A stretch of DNA of 64,000 nt. It comes from Ruegeria lacuscaerulensis. GTDB lineage: Bacteria > Pseudomonadota > Alphaproteobacteria > Rhodobacterales > Rhodobacteraceae. Shown one piece after another: positions 56,016 through 64,000 of the stretch. The stretch's first letter is position 1. Each line of letters opens with the position of its first letter. The DNA lies in assembly GCF_013034685.1 (NCBI RefSeq), contig NZ_WQGO01000001.1, positions 186,001 to 250,000 on the forward strand, written 5' to 3'. Position numbers and translations under genes: made by a program. The notes beneath the pieces were generated by a model, which was not told the DNA's origin, ran no database searches, and saw only the letters and a list, made by a program, of their open reading frames with translations.

Positions 56016-57005
56016 TCAGCGGTTCCCACGGTTGCCATTGTTGCCGCCGTTACCGTTTCCGCCGCCACCGTTGCCCGAGCCGCCGCCCTGACCATTGTTG
56101 CCGCCGCCATTACCTGTGCCTGGGCCGGACCCGCCAGTGTTGCCGCCACCGTTACCGGGGTTGCCGTTGTTGCCGTTCCCGTTTCCGGGGCCGCCATTGT
56201 TCCCACCGTTGCCATCGCCGCCGCCGTTGCCACCGCTACTATTGCCACCGCTATTATTGCCGCCGTTGCCGTTTCCGCCGCCACCGTTGCCTGAGCCTCC
56301 GCCCTGACCGTTATTGCCGCCGCCATTACCGGTACCAGGACCGGAGCCGCCATTATTGCCGCCGCCGTTACCGGGGTTGCCACCATTGCCGTTCCCGTTT
56401 CCGGGGCCGCCATTGTTCCCACCGTTGCCGTTTCCGCCGCCGTTGCCACCGCCATTATTTCCGCCGTTACCACCGCCGCCATTGCCGGGTCCACCACCAT
56501 TGCCGGGGCCACCGCCACCATCACCTGGTCCGTCGCCGCCACCGCCATCACCCGGCCCATCTCCGCCGTCACCAGGCCCGTCACCGGGCCCATCGCCGCC
56601 GCCGCCGTCACCCGGCCCATCGCCAGAGTTTCCGCCACCGCCCGGACCGCCGACACCCGGCCCTGCATCGGCCGACTGCTCGTTGTCACGATCTTCCCCA
56701 AGCGGAGCGTTGGATCCGATCGAGGCAGTCGGCAAATCTGTTAGCAAACCTGCAAGCCCCGGACATTGTTCGCCCGTTACCTGCAAAGTGGTCAGAAAAT
56801 CACTCTGTTTTTGCAACCGCTCCAAAAAGCTGGGCGTCACCTGCGCACAGTCGCACAAGGCCGCGTAATCACCGCTTTTGGTCACATCGCGCGCGGTTTT
56901 CCAATTGCACACTTCAGGCGCGGCCGAGGCTTCACCCACAAACATCACACTCGCCAAGGGGACAACTAAAAGCCCTCCGGCCGCACCTTTCAAAACATTA
57001 CGCAT
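56016..57005 (-). CDS. Secreted glycine/asparagine-rich repeat protein
   Basis: 329 residues. Signal peptide MRNVLKGAAGGLLVVPLASV to about residue 29. A mature N-terminal domain of about 80 residues has four Cys (EVCNWK, ALCDCAQV, GEQCPGL), followed by an acidic linker. From about residue 120 the protein is almost only Gly, Asn, Asp, Pro and Ser in a low-complexity tail, with a 72-residue unit present nearly twice. The ATG at 57005 has GGAGGT 8 bases upstream. Surface or matrix role possible; family not recognised. Confidence 0.8.
   Translation of the reverse strand: MRNVLKGAAGGLLVVPLASVMFVGEASAAPEVCNWKTARDVTKSGDYAALCDCAQVTPSFLERLQKQSDFLTTLQVTGEQCPGLAGLLTDLPTASIGSNAPLGEDRDNEQSADAGPGVGGPGGGGNSGDGPGDGGGGDGPGDGPGDGGDGPGDGGGGDGPGDGGGGPGNGGGPGNGGGGNGGNNGGGNGGGNGNGGNNGGPGNGNGNGGNPGNGGGNNGGSGPGTGNGGGNNGQGGGSGNGGGGNGNGGNNSGGNSSGGNGGGDGNGGNNGGPGNGNGNNGNPGNGGGNTGGSGPGTGNGGGNNGQGGGSGNGGGGNGNGGNNGNRGNR
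56041..56480. repeat. Internal tandem duplication, 216-bp period
   Basis: Two long units inside the glycine-rich gene are offset by exactly 216 bases (72 codons); for example GCCCTGACC at 56085 and 56301. Differences are mostly at third positions or swap Asn and Gly. Such repeats change copy number easily. Confidence 0.75.
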
Positions 57006-57176
57006 CACAGCACCTCCATTCACCAAACACGCGAATTGCAAAGTTTCTTCGGTCACGAAGTGGCGATTGGACGTGATCCCCACATGAGCCAAACATGAAG
57101 ACGCCTTTATATTTGCTCGTGGCACTGCCCCTTCCCTGCAACCAGTCACTGGACAGACAGGGTGGCGACACGTTAT

Positions 57177-57190
57177 TGAACAGGTGTTCA
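57177..57190. promoter_or_regulatory. Palindrome upstream of a 3-hydroxyacyl-CoA dehydrogenase-like SDR
   Basis: TGAACA-gg-TGTTCA, a 14-bp perfect inverted repeat ending 21 bases before the ATG at 57212. Its shape and position fit a repressor operator, for example of TetR type. No regulator gene is adjacent. Confidence 0.45.
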
Positions 57191-57211
57191 TATTTTGCAA
57201 AGGAGCCCGCA

Positions 57212-57967
57212 ATGCACCTGTCCAACACAGCCGCACTCATCACCGGCGGAGCGTCGGGTCTGGGCGAGGCAACCGCACGCCATTTCGCTGATCAGGGCGC
57301 GCAGGTCACGATTCTGGACCGCGATGCCGACCGGGGCCCAAATGTCGCCAACGAAATCGGTGGTCACTTTGTCCAGACCGATGTGACCAACGAGGCATCG
57401 GTGACCGAGGCCGTTGCATTTGCGACAAGTAAGATGGGGCGTGTCACGGCAGCTGTGAATTGCGCAGGCATCGCCTTGGGCATCAAGACCGTTGGACGCG
57501 ACGGCCCGCATCCTCTGGACGCGTTTCAGCGCACCATCGACATCAATCTGGTCGGCTCGTTCAACGTCTCGCGCCTTGCGGCGGCTGAGATGGCCAAGAA
57601 TGACCCAGAACCGGACGGTGCACGCGGCGTGATCATCAACACGGCCTCTATCGCAGCGTTCGACGGGCAAAAGGGGCAGACGGCCTATGCGGCCTCAAAA
57701 GGAGGGATCGTGGGAATGACCCTGCCCATGGCGCGCGACCTGGCCTCGACCGGTATCCGCGTGATGGCGATTGCACCGGGCATATTCATGACGCCCATGC
57801 TGGCCGGACTACCGGAAGAGGTGCAACAGCAGCTGGCCGCCGATGTGCCTAACCCTGCTCGCCTTGGCGACCCGCACGAATATGGGAGGCTGGCCGGGTT
57901 CATCGTGGAAATGGGCTATCTGAACGGAGAGGTCATCCGCATCGACGGTGCGCTCAGAATGCGGTAA
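57212..57967 (+). CDS. SDR, 3-hydroxyacyl-CoA dehydrogenase type II-like
   Basis: 251 residues. TGGASGLGEATARHFADQGA, NCAGIALG, and YAASKGGIVGMTLPMARDLA with the catalytic Tyr and Lys. The stretch GARGVIINTASIAAFDGQKGQ and ending FIVEMGYLNGEVIRIDGALRM match HSD17B10/short-chain 3-hydroxyacyl-CoA dehydrogenases. The ATG has AAAGGAG upstream. Probably beta-oxidation-related. Confidence 0.88.
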   Translation: MHLSNTAALITGGASGLGEATARHFADQGAQVTILDRDADRGPNVANEIGGHFVQTDVTNEASVTEAVAFATSKMGRVTAAVNCAGIALGIKTVGRDGPHPLDAFQRTIDINLVGSFNVSRLAAAEMAKNDPEPDGARGVIINTASIAAFDGQKGQTAYAASKGGIVGMTLPMARDLASTGIRVMAIAPGIFMTPMLAGLPEEVQQQLAADVPNPARLGDPHEYGRLAGFIVEMGYLNGEVIRIDGALRMR

Positions 57968-57976
57968 ACCTGCGCC

Positions 57977-58525
57977 ATGAACGAGCGCGAGAAAATGGAG
58001 GCCGGGCAGTGGTATTGTTGTCTGGACCCGGAACTGAACGCCTTGCGCGATCAAGCCAGACGCGCCGTTCATGCGCACAACACCAGTTCACCGGACCGGC
58101 GCACCGACATGGGGCCGGAACTACGCGCCCTCTTGGGTCATGTGGGCGCGGACTGTTTGCTAGAAGCACCGTTTCACTGTGCCTATGGGATGAACATTCA
58201 TCTGGGTGACAGAGTTTATTTCAACGCCGGTTGCATCGTTCTGGATACGGCCCCGGTCCGGATCGGCGACGATACGATGTTCGGGCCACATGTGCAGATT
58301 TATTGCGCCCAACATGCCAAAGATCCGGCAGACCGCGCGCAGGGGCTGGAGGTCGGCCTGCCTGTCACAATCGGCAAACATGTCTGGATCGGAGGCGGAG
58401 CAATCCTGTTGCCCGGTATCACCATCGGCGACAATGCCACCATCGGCGCGGGCAGCGTAGTCACAAAGGATGTCGTCGCCGGGCAGACCGTGGTTGGAAA
58501 CCCAGCTCGCGTGCTGCCAGCCTAA
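57977..58525 (+). CDS. Hexapeptide-repeat acetyltransferase (maltose/galactoside O-acetyltransferase type)
   Basis: 182 residues. The N-terminal segment MEAGQWYCCLDPELNALRDQA is the Mac domain; then the left-handed beta helix with hexapeptide repeats: YFNAGCIVLDTAPVRIGDD, VQIYCAQHA with the catalytic His, IGGGAILLPGITIGDNATIG, VAGQTVVGNPARVL. Acetyl-CoA donor; the sugar acceptor is unknown. It follows the SDR by 9 bases, so they are co-transcribed. Confidence 0.9.
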   Translation: MNEREKMEAGQWYCCLDPELNALRDQARRAVHAHNTSSPDRRTDMGPELRALLGHVGADCLLEAPFHCAYGMNIHLGDRVYFNAGCIVLDTAPVRIGDDTMFGPHVQIYCAQHAKDPADRAQGLEVGLPVTIGKHVWIGGGAILLPGITIGDNATIGAGSVVTKDVVAGQTVVGNPARVLPA

Positions 58526-60330
58526 GCGCCCTCAGCTTTTTCCTCTAGCATCAGCCATTCCTCTTCGGCAGCGGCGAGTTTTTCCTGCCGCTCGACCAAA
58601 GCCTCGGTCGCTTTCTGGAACTTAACCGGCTCGCGGGTGAACAACTCGGGGTCGGACATCAGCTCTTCCAGCTTGCCGATCTCGGCCTCAAGCCGTTCCA
58701 TCTCGGCAGGCAGTTTTTCAAGGCGATGTTTTTCCGAGAAGGACAGACCCGCCTTCGGCTGTGCCTCTTGCTTGACCTTCGGCTTGGAAGGTTTTGATTT
58801 CTCATCCTTCTTAGGCAGGAGATCGCCGCGCTGAGCTATGTAATCCGACCAACCACCCGCATAGACAGTGGCGCGGCCATTGCCTTCCATCGCGATGGTC
58901 GTAGTAGCGACACGGTCCAGAAAATCGCGGTCGTGGCTAACCAGCAGAACGGTGCCGTCATAATCGTCCAACAGCTCTTGCAGCAGGTCCAGCGTTTCCA
59001 CGTCCAGATCGTTGGTCGGTTCGTCCAGCACCAGCAAGTTGGACGTCTTGGCCATCAACTTGGCCAACAACAGCCGCGCTTTCTCACCGCCCGAGAGGGA
59101 TTTGACCGCAGCCCGCGCCTGCCGTTCATCGAACAGGAATTCCTTGAGGTAGCCGACCACATGTTTGGGCTGTCCGCCCACCATGACTTGATCGGCCTTG
59201 CCCGAAACCCGCATTTCGGGATCGCCGGTCAGGCTGTCCCACAGGGTCATCTCGGGGTCTAACTGGGCACGGGTCTGGTCGAAGACCGCAACCTCAAGAT
59301 TGGTGCCCAGCGTGACTGCGCCCTCATCCGGGGTTTCCTGACCTAGCAGCATTTTCAGTAGCGTCGTCTTGCCCACACCGTTGGGGCCAACAAAGGCAAC
59401 ACGATCACCGCGCTGCACCAGCAGATCAAAATTCCGCACGATGGGTATTGAATCAAAAGCCTTGGCCAACCCTTTGGCTTCGATCACCTTGCGCCCCGAT
59501 TTAGGCCCTGCCTCCAACGTCATCGCCGCCGAGCCCTGACGTTTGATCTGCGCTGCCTTATCAGCCCGCAACGCTTGCAAGGCACGCACTCGGCCCTGAT
59601 TGCGTTTGCGGCGGGCGCTGATGCCTTCAACGGCCCATTTCGCCTCGGATTTGATCAGGCGGTTCAGCTTGTGGCGCTGCTGATCCTCTTCTTCCCAGAT
59701 CTTGTCGCGCCATGCCTCGAACGCATCAAACCCCTGTTCCTGCCGCCGCACCGCACCCCGGTCGATCCAAAGGGTCGCACGGGTCAAAGCGCGCAGAAAA
59801 GCGCGGTCGTGCGAGATCAGGACATAAGCCGCGCGGGTCGAGCCCAACTCACGTTCCAGCCAGGCAATCGCTTCGATGTCCAGATGGTTGGTCGGTTCGT
59901 CCAGCAGCATCAGGTCTGGCGCTTCGGCCATCAGTTTTGCCAATGCCGCGCGGCGACGCTCCCCGCCCGAGGCCGTTTCGACCAGGCGCGCCGGATCGAA
60001 CTTCAGCCCCTCGCCTGCGCGCTCGACCTTATACAGCTCTCCCGGCTCGAGCCCGCTGGAGGCATAGTCGCCCAGCGTGGCAAACCCCTCCATGCCCGGA
60101 TCCTGTTCCATATAGCCAACTGATTTGCCCGGAGGCACAACAATGTTGCCCTGATCCGGTTCGACCAGACCGGCCATCACTTTCATCAGGGTCGATTTGC
60201 CAGACCCGTTGCGCCCAACCAGCGCCACGCGGTCACCGGGTTGGACCACCAGTTCAAGCTCGGAAAACACCGGATCGCCCCCGAAGGTCAGGGAAATGCC
60301 GGACATCTGCAACAAAGGAATTCTCGCCAT
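58522..60330 (-). CDS. uup: ABC-F ATPase, Uup type
   Basis: 602 residues with two ABC domains and no membrane part. Domain 1 about 5-225 (GRNGSGKST, SGGERRRAAL, LLDEPTNHLD), linker about 240-280, domain 2 about 285-505 (GPNGVGKTT, LSGGEKARLL, VLDEPTNDLD). A C-terminal coiled-coil domain of about 80 residues (KLPAEMERLEAEIGKLEELM) is the Uup type, linked to DNA and ribosome functions. The 3' end overlaps the acetyltransferase stop by 4 bases. Confidence 0.92.
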   Translation of the reverse strand: MARIPLLQMSGISLTFGGDPVFSELELVVQPGDRVALVGRNGSGKSTLMKVMAGLVEPDQGNIVVPPGKSVGYMEQDPGMEGFATLGDYASSGLEPGELYKVERAGEGLKFDPARLVETASGGERRRAALAKLMAEAPDLMLLDEPTNHLDIEAIAWLERELGSTRAAYVLISHDRAFLRALTRATLWIDRGAVRRQEQGFDAFEAWRDKIWEEEDQQRHKLNRLIKSEAKWAVEGISARRKRNQGRVRALQALRADKAAQIKRQGSAAMTLEAGPKSGRKVIEAKGLAKAFDSIPIVRNFDLLVQRGDRVAFVGPNGVGKTTLLKMLLGQETPDEGAVTLGTNLEVAVFDQTRAQLDPEMTLWDSLTGDPEMRVSGKADQVMVGGQPKHVVGYLKEFLFDERQARAAVKSLSGGEKARLLLAKLMAKTSNLLVLDEPTNDLDVETLDLLQELLDDYDGTVLLVSHDRDFLDRVATTTIAMEGNGRATVYAGGWSDYIAQRGDLLPKKDEKSKPSKPKVKQEAQPKAGLSFSEKHRLEKLPAEMERLEAEIGKLEELMSDPELFTREPVKFQKATEALVERQEKLAAAEEEWLMLEEKAEGA

Positions 60331-60399
60331 GCCCGCCAGCTAAACCGGCAGGGTCGGCGCGTCAACGCCCAGCCCTTGTTCTCGCCAAAAATACGGAAT

Positions 60400-61134
60400 C
60401 TACCCGGCCACCGCCCGCAACAGACGTTTCCGGGCTGGTGGAATCGCCCCGATCTCGAGCCCGGTAAACACATGCAGCGTGTTCATATGCCGATCGACCA
60501 CTGCGTGATCACTCACCCAGCCGCCCATCAACAGATAGGTGCGCAGCAGGGGCGGCATCCGCAACATCGCTTTTTTGACGTCAGGCCGACGCCGCAACCG
60601 TGCGGCAAAACGAAAGACATCCGGTGCCTTGACCCGTGGCAACCAGCGCTTGGGCGCCAGATGGCTGTGTTTTAGCATGGCAAAAGCATCCAGATACTCG
60701 GCCGTTTCTGTCCCGGCAAAGGACGAACAGCCAAACAGCATCTCAACGTTGTTCTGATCCACATAAGCCGTCATCGCGCCCCATGCGACGCGCAGTATGT
60801 CAGGATCGGTCCAGTCGGGATGAATGCAGAACCGCCCCATCTCGACCATGCGCCCCTGAAAATCCTCCAAAGCGGACAGATCGTAAAATTGCGCTGAATA
60901 GCTGAGGCCGATTTCGTCCCCACGCTCCATCGTCAACATGCGGAAACAGCAGACGAGTTCGCCACTGGAACGCATATCTTCGACAAGAACATGCGCACAG
61001 AGGCGATCAAAATCATCCCGATCCGTCTGATCCGTTCCAAAGGCCAGAGTGCGCAACTTCTGTGCCGCCACGATGTCCGCCCCAGTTAATGCCAACCGGG
61101 CGCGATACCGGCCTTTGCCAAGCAGTAAAGCCAT
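60400..61134 (-). CDS. olsB: OlsB-like acyltransferase (Acetyltransf_5)
   Basis: 244 residues. RYRARLALTGADIVAAQKLR and the middle AFGTDQTDRDDFDRLCAHVLVED fit the OlsB family that joins a 3-hydroxyacyl-ACP to ornithine in ornithine-lipid synthesis; MVEMGRFCIHPDWTDPDILRV is the family's E-x-x-R-x-x motif. No olsA is adjacent, so an ornithine lipid role is inferred from the family. Confidence 0.82.
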   Translation of the reverse strand: MALLLGKGRYRARLALTGADIVAAQKLRTLAFGTDQTDRDDFDRLCAHVLVEDMRSSGELVCCFRMLTMERGDEIGLSYSAQFYDLSALEDFQGRMVEMGRFCIHPDWTDPDILRVAWGAMTAYVDQNNVEMLFGCSSFAGTETAEYLDAFAMLKHSHLAPKRWLPRVKAPDVFRFAARLRRRPDVKKAMLRMPPLLRTYLLMGGWVSDHAVVDRHMNTLHVFTGLEIGAIPPARKRLLRAVAG

Positions 61135-61236
61135 GGTCGTCCTCTATTCGGCGATCACCAACCCGTTTCATCCCGTCTCGTTGCCTACCACATTATGTGT
61201 GACCATCCTGTGACGCGGACAAGAGGCCAAGGCTGA

Positions 61237-61713
61237 TTAGTTGGTCGCGCCCGGAATATTGGCCGGGTTGAAGTTGCCGATATTGCCAAACAGCTGGCGC
61301 AGGAATCCGCGGTTCTGAATGCTCGATTCGGTTACCCGCCGCTCCAGAGGGACCACGATCCCGTCTTCAAGGCCGAACCGTTCGATGTTCCGCACCACAC
61401 CACCCTGATCAAAGCTGATGGCGACAAGCTCACGCTCGACCACTTCGGGTCGCTTCGGACCATAGTGACGCACCCGAGACCGCACATAGTAGAATCCAGA
61501 ATCCCGCACTACGCCGGACGAGGACGGCGCACCGACCGAGTCGAGGACGCTTTCGCGTGTGTCCACGCCTACCTGAATCTCGGCCAGATCTTCGGGGGGC
61601 GGGATGTACCCGTGATTCTCGAACACAGGTGAGCACGCGCTGATACCTGCCACACAGGCTGCAAGCACGAGCGTTCTGGACGCCGGTTTCAACCTGTTCA
61701 CAACCTTTAACAT
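61237..61713 (-). CDS. bamE: BamE/SmpA-family outer-membrane lipoprotein
   Basis: About 158 residues. A lipoprotein signal ends in GISAC, then SPVFENHGYIPPPEDLAEIQ and VGVDTRESVLDSVGAPSSSG, the SmpA/BamE fold with its short helix and beta strands (VVRDSGFYYVRSRVRHYG). It belongs to the beta-barrel assembly machine. ATG at 61713 has AGAGG upstream; a GTG two codons earlier is an alternative. It is divergent from the yceD gene. Confidence 0.9.
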   Translation of the reverse strand: MLKVVNRLKPASRTLVLAACVAGISACSPVFENHGYIPPPEDLAEIQVGVDTRESVLDSVGAPSSSGVVRDSGFYYVRSRVRHYGPKRPEVVERELVAISFDQGGVVRNIERFGLEDGIVVPLERRVTESSIQNRGFLRQLFGNIGNFNPANIPGATN

Positions 61714-61798
61714 GCACACCCTCTTGCCTTGGTCCCTTGCGGACCCTATCCGCTTACATCAAACCGCAGCCCCGGTTCAACACAGGAAAGGGTAACGA

Positions 61799-62335
61799 AT
61801 GAGCAACCAGACATCTCTGCGGGTGGCCGACCTGCCGCAAAACGCGCCAACCTCGTTCGATCTGCGCCCCGACACCAAAGCGCTTGAGGCGATCCGCGAT
61901 GACCTGGGCCTGCTGGGTCTGCGAAAGCTCAGCTTTGTCGGAGACGTCCGCGCGCAAGGAAAACGCGACTGGGCACTCGCAGGTAAGCTGGGCGCAACAG
62001 TGATCCAGCCCTGCGTCGTCACGCTAGAGCCGGTGACGACCCGGATCGACGTGCCCGTCACGCGGGTATTTCTGGCCGATTGGACCGCCCCCGATGAGGA
62101 AGAGTTCGAAATCCCAGAAGGCGACGAGTCGGAGCCCTTGGGGTCCGAGATCGACCCAGCCATTGTAATGATCGAGGCGCTGTCGCTGTCCCTGCCCCAA
62201 TACCCGCGCAAAGATGGTGCGGAACTGGAACAGGCCGACTATACAGAGCCGGGCAAACAGGCGATGACAGATGAAGATACCAAACCCTTTGCCGGACTTG
62301 CCAGCCTGCGCGATGCACTGAAAAAAGACGAGTGA
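61799..62335 (+). CDS. yceD: DUF177 (YceD) protein
   Basis: 178 residues. LGLLGLRKLSFVGDVRAQGKRDWALAGK, then VIQPCVVTLEPVTTRIDVPV with the conserved Cys-x-V-T-L-E-P, and an acidic DEEEFEIPEGDESEPLG. It lies before rpmF as in most proteobacteria and is thought to take part in 23S rRNA or L32 function. Confidence 0.92.
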   Translation: MSNQTSLRVADLPQNAPTSFDLRPDTKALEAIRDDLGLLGLRKLSFVGDVRAQGKRDWALAGKLGATVIQPCVVTLEPVTTRIDVPVTRVFLADWTAPDEEEFEIPEGDESEPLGSEIDPAIVMIEALSLSLPQYPRKDGAELEQADYTEPGKQAMTDEDTKPFAGLASLRDALKKDE

Positions 62336-62541
62336 CACGGGTCTGATTTCCTGTCATAGCACGCCCTCAGAAAAATCGCTTGAACATGTCGAGAATCGCA
62401 GTATTTTCGCGCGCTCATCGGAATTTGGGTTGGACATTGCGGGGCTCGTCCCCTAAACGCGCGTCAAACCACGTAAAAAACGAAGAATGAAACCCGGTCG
62501 GCAGCGAATCTGCGGACCCTCAGTAGACAAAGGTTGAGACC

Positions 62542-62748
62542 ATGGCCGTCCAACAGAACAAAGTTTCCAAGTCGCGTCGCAACAACCGCCGCGCACACGA
62601 CGCTCTGGTTGCTGCAAACCCGAACGAATGCGCAAACTGCGGCGAGCTGAAGCGCCCGCACCATGTCTGTGCGTCCTGCGGCCACTATGATGACCGCGAA
62701 GTCGTCGCTCAGGCCGACGAAATCGACCTGGACGAAGACGCGGCCTAA
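62542..62748 (+). CDS. rpmF: Ribosomal protein L32
   Basis: 68 residues. [20 protein letters not shown] is the L32 start; a Cys4 zinc ribbon (ECANCGEL and VCASCGHY) follows. An acidic tail ([10 protein letters not shown]) is unusual but seen in alphaproteobacteria. It lies between yceD (206-base gap) and plsX. The gap 62336-62541 holds no other gene. Confidence 0.97.
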   Translation: MAVQQNKVSKSRRNNRRAHDALVAANPNECANCGELKRPHHVCASCGHYDDREVVAQADEIDLDEDAA

Positions 62749-62772
62749 GCCTTTCAAAGCGCAGGCCAAGGC

Positions 62773-63861
62773 ATGACGGAACAGCCCACGCAAACCGGAC
62801 GGATCACCATCTCGGTTGACGCTATGGGCGGAGATTCGGGTCCCGCCGCAGTTGTGGCGGGGATCGCCAAATCGGCGGACAAGAACCCCGACATCGCGTT
62901 CATCCTGCACGGGCCTGAGGCTGAGTTGCGCAAACTTGTTGCGAAACGACGTGTCCTGAATGGGCGCGTCGTTTTTCGTGATTGCACCGACGTGGTCACG
63001 ATGGAAGACAAGCCCAGCCAGGTTGTACGCCACGGCAAGCAGACCTCAATGTGGTCGACACTGGAATCGGTGCGCCAGGGCGAAGCCCATGGTGCGGTGT
63101 CTTGCGGCAATACCGGGGCGTTGATGGCGCTGTCGATGATGCGGCTGCGCAAATTGCCTGGCGTGAACCGCCCGGCGATCGCGATTCTGTGGCCTTCGCG
63201 CAACCCGCAGGGGTTCAACGTGATGCTGGATGTGGGCGCCGATGTACGCGCCGACGCGAAGGATCTGCTGCAATACGCGCTGATGGGCGCCTCGTACGCG
63301 CGCAACGGCATGGCGCTGGAACGCCCCCGGATCGGCCTGCTGAACGTAGGCACGGAAGAACACAAGGGCCGCGCTGAATTGAAAGAAGCGCATGCCATGA
63401 TCACGGACTTTGCGGATCAGGCGAGCTTTGATTTCGTGGGCTTTGTCGAAGGCAGTGATATCCCCGGTGACAAGGCAGATGTCATTGTAACCGATGGGTT
63501 TACCGGCAATGTCGCGATCAAGACCGGCGAAGGCACGGCCAGCCTGATCGGGGACCTTCTGCGTGAGGCGTTCAAATACTCGCCCCTGTCTCGGCTGGCG
63601 TCGGTTCTGGCCATCACCTCACTGAACCGGTTGAAGAAACGTATCGACCCACGCCGTGTAAATGGCGGGGTTTTCCTGGGCCTCAATGGGACTGTGGTGA
63701 AATCTCATGGCGGCGCAGATGCCACCGGAGTTTCGGCCGCCGTGAAACTGGCCTTTACCCTGGCACAGTCCGGGTTCTCTGAAAAATTGGCGGCACGGGT
63801 TGCATCGACAGTCGAGCTTGCACAAGATGCCGCCCAAGCTCCGTCCAAGGCGGGCGAATAA
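62773..63861 (+). CDS. plsX: Phosphate acyltransferase PlsX
   Basis: 362 residues. Converts acyl-ACP to acyl phosphate in phospholipid synthesis. ISVDAMGGDSGPAAVVAGIA is the start, GAVSCGNTGALMALSM and GFNVMLDVGADVRADA mark the active site, and IVTDGFTGNVAIKTGEG closes it. It is 24 bases after rpmF and 21 before fabH. Confidence 0.97.
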   Translation: MTEQPTQTGRITISVDAMGGDSGPAAVVAGIAKSADKNPDIAFILHGPEAELRKLVAKRRVLNGRVVFRDCTDVVTMEDKPSQVVRHGKQTSMWSTLESVRQGEAHGAVSCGNTGALMALSMMRLRKLPGVNRPAIAILWPSRNPQGFNVMLDVGADVRADAKDLLQYALMGASYARNGMALERPRIGLLNVGTEEHKGRAELKEAHAMITDFADQASFDFVGFVEGSDIPGDKADVIVTDGFTGNVAIKTGEGTASLIGDLLREAFKYSPLSRLASVLAITSLNRLKKRIDPRRVNGGVFLGLNGTVVKSHGGADATGVSAAVKLAFTLAQSGFSEKLAARVASTVELAQDAAQAPSKAGE

Positions 63862-63882
63862 CAAAAAAGGCAGTACCCCAAC

Positions 63883-64000
63883 ATGGCAGGCCGTTCAGTT
63901 GTTGTAGGTGTCGGACATTATTTGCCAGAGCGAATTGTGCCGAATTCCGAGTTCGAAAAGTCGCTTGATACCTCCGATGAGTGGATCAAGACGCGGTCCG
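63883..64000 (+). CDS. fabH: 3-oxoacyl-ACP synthase III (FabH), 5' part; runs past the window
   Basis: 39 codons are visible: MAGRSVVVGVGHYLPERIVP, then NSEFEKSLDTSDEWIKTRS. The Leu-Pro-x-x-x-Val-Pro-Asn start and the TSDEWI motif are typical of KAS III, which starts fatty-acid synthesis from acetyl-CoA and malonyl-ACP. The catalytic Cys lies outside. The order rpmF-plsX-fabH is the usual one. Confidence 0.93.
   Translation, partial: MAGRSVVVGVGHYLPERIVPNSEFEKSLDTSDEWIKTRS

Noticed and set aside
56041..56620. CRISPR-like repeats
   Set aside because: The repeats are in frame inside a coding sequence, have a 216-base period and no unique spacers. No cas gene is near.
55985..57076. Long plus-strand frame opposite the glycine-rich protein, 363 codons, very rich in His, Arg and Cys
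   Set aside because: It is a by-product of the GC-rich Gly/Asn repeats on the other strand. The minus-strand reading has a signal peptide, a ribosome binding site and a sensible domain order; this one has none.
60376..60400. CTCGCCAAAAATACGGAATC, similar to part of the dispersed repeat
   Set aside because: Only the CCAAAAATA stretch matches; the CATCTGG part and the hairpin are missing.

Overview
The window looks like the chromosome of an alphaproteobacterium of the Roseobacter group (Rhodobacterales; Ruegeria/Phaeobacter-like). Reasons: high-GC coding DNA, a Mur-type Fur homologue, surE-pcm-nlpD without rpoS behind it, DUF4167 and DUF2061 proteins, an alphaproteobacterial LexA box (GTTC-N7-GTTC) and a carnitine cluster with a fused dehydrogenase-thioesterase. 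Most of it is core chromosome. I see no rRNA, tRNA, CRISPR array, prophage, insertion sequence or plasmid gene.

Layout. 1-6.1 kb: end of purF, a small unknown, an SDR, a DUF815 ATPase, tatABC (minus strand), then an ABM-like protein with a WYL regulator behind a perfect 9+9 bp palindrome. 6.1-10.0 kb: surE-pcm-nlpD and an orphan FbpC-type ATPase. 10.1-13.6 kb: a minus-strand run SnoaL-like protein, SDR, AlkC DNA-alkylation repair protein and arsenite methyltransferase ArsM, headed by a LexA box. 13.7-21 kb: prfC, a glycosyltransferase, an RhlE-type helicase, a DMT permease, a desaturase with a DUF2061 protein, and an XRE regulator. 21-25.4 kb: L-carnitine catabolism (SDR, carnitine dehydrogenase-thioesterase fusion, dehydrocarnitine-cleaving BKACE, divergent CdhR-like regulator).

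25.4-35.1 kb: aldo/keto reductase, holC-pepA, and the envelope/cofactor run lptG-lptD-surA-pdxA-rsmA; an lptF partner is not next to lptG. 35.1-42.7 kb: DUF4167, prmC-prfA, two small unknowns with overlapping 3' ends, two different ureohydrolases plus an M20 amidohydrolase, and divergent mazG. 42.7-50.8 kb: nucleoside hydrolase, GNAT, a 55-residue lipoprotein, eno with a CceR/PckR-like site, a DMT permease, mur, an EEP-family protein, a cyclase-FHA protein, selO and a cupin. 51-54.5 kb: second desaturase, an acidic leishmanolysin-like metalloprotease beside AT-rich DNA, and anmK. 54.7-64 kb: tyrS, a glycine/asparagine-rich secreted repeat protein, SDR, acetyltransferase, an Uup-type ABC-F protein, an OlsB-like acyltransferase, bamE, and yceD-rpmF-plsX-fabH.

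Between genes there is a dispersed element (five copies) with the core GGATATTTTTGGCCAGATG, usually with an adjoining GC-rich hairpin, placed mostly between convergent genes. Several palindromes next to regulators or operon starts look like operators. The most testable hypothesis is SOS control of an alkC-containing operon. Identifications rest on reading motifs and gene order by eye; no database search was run.
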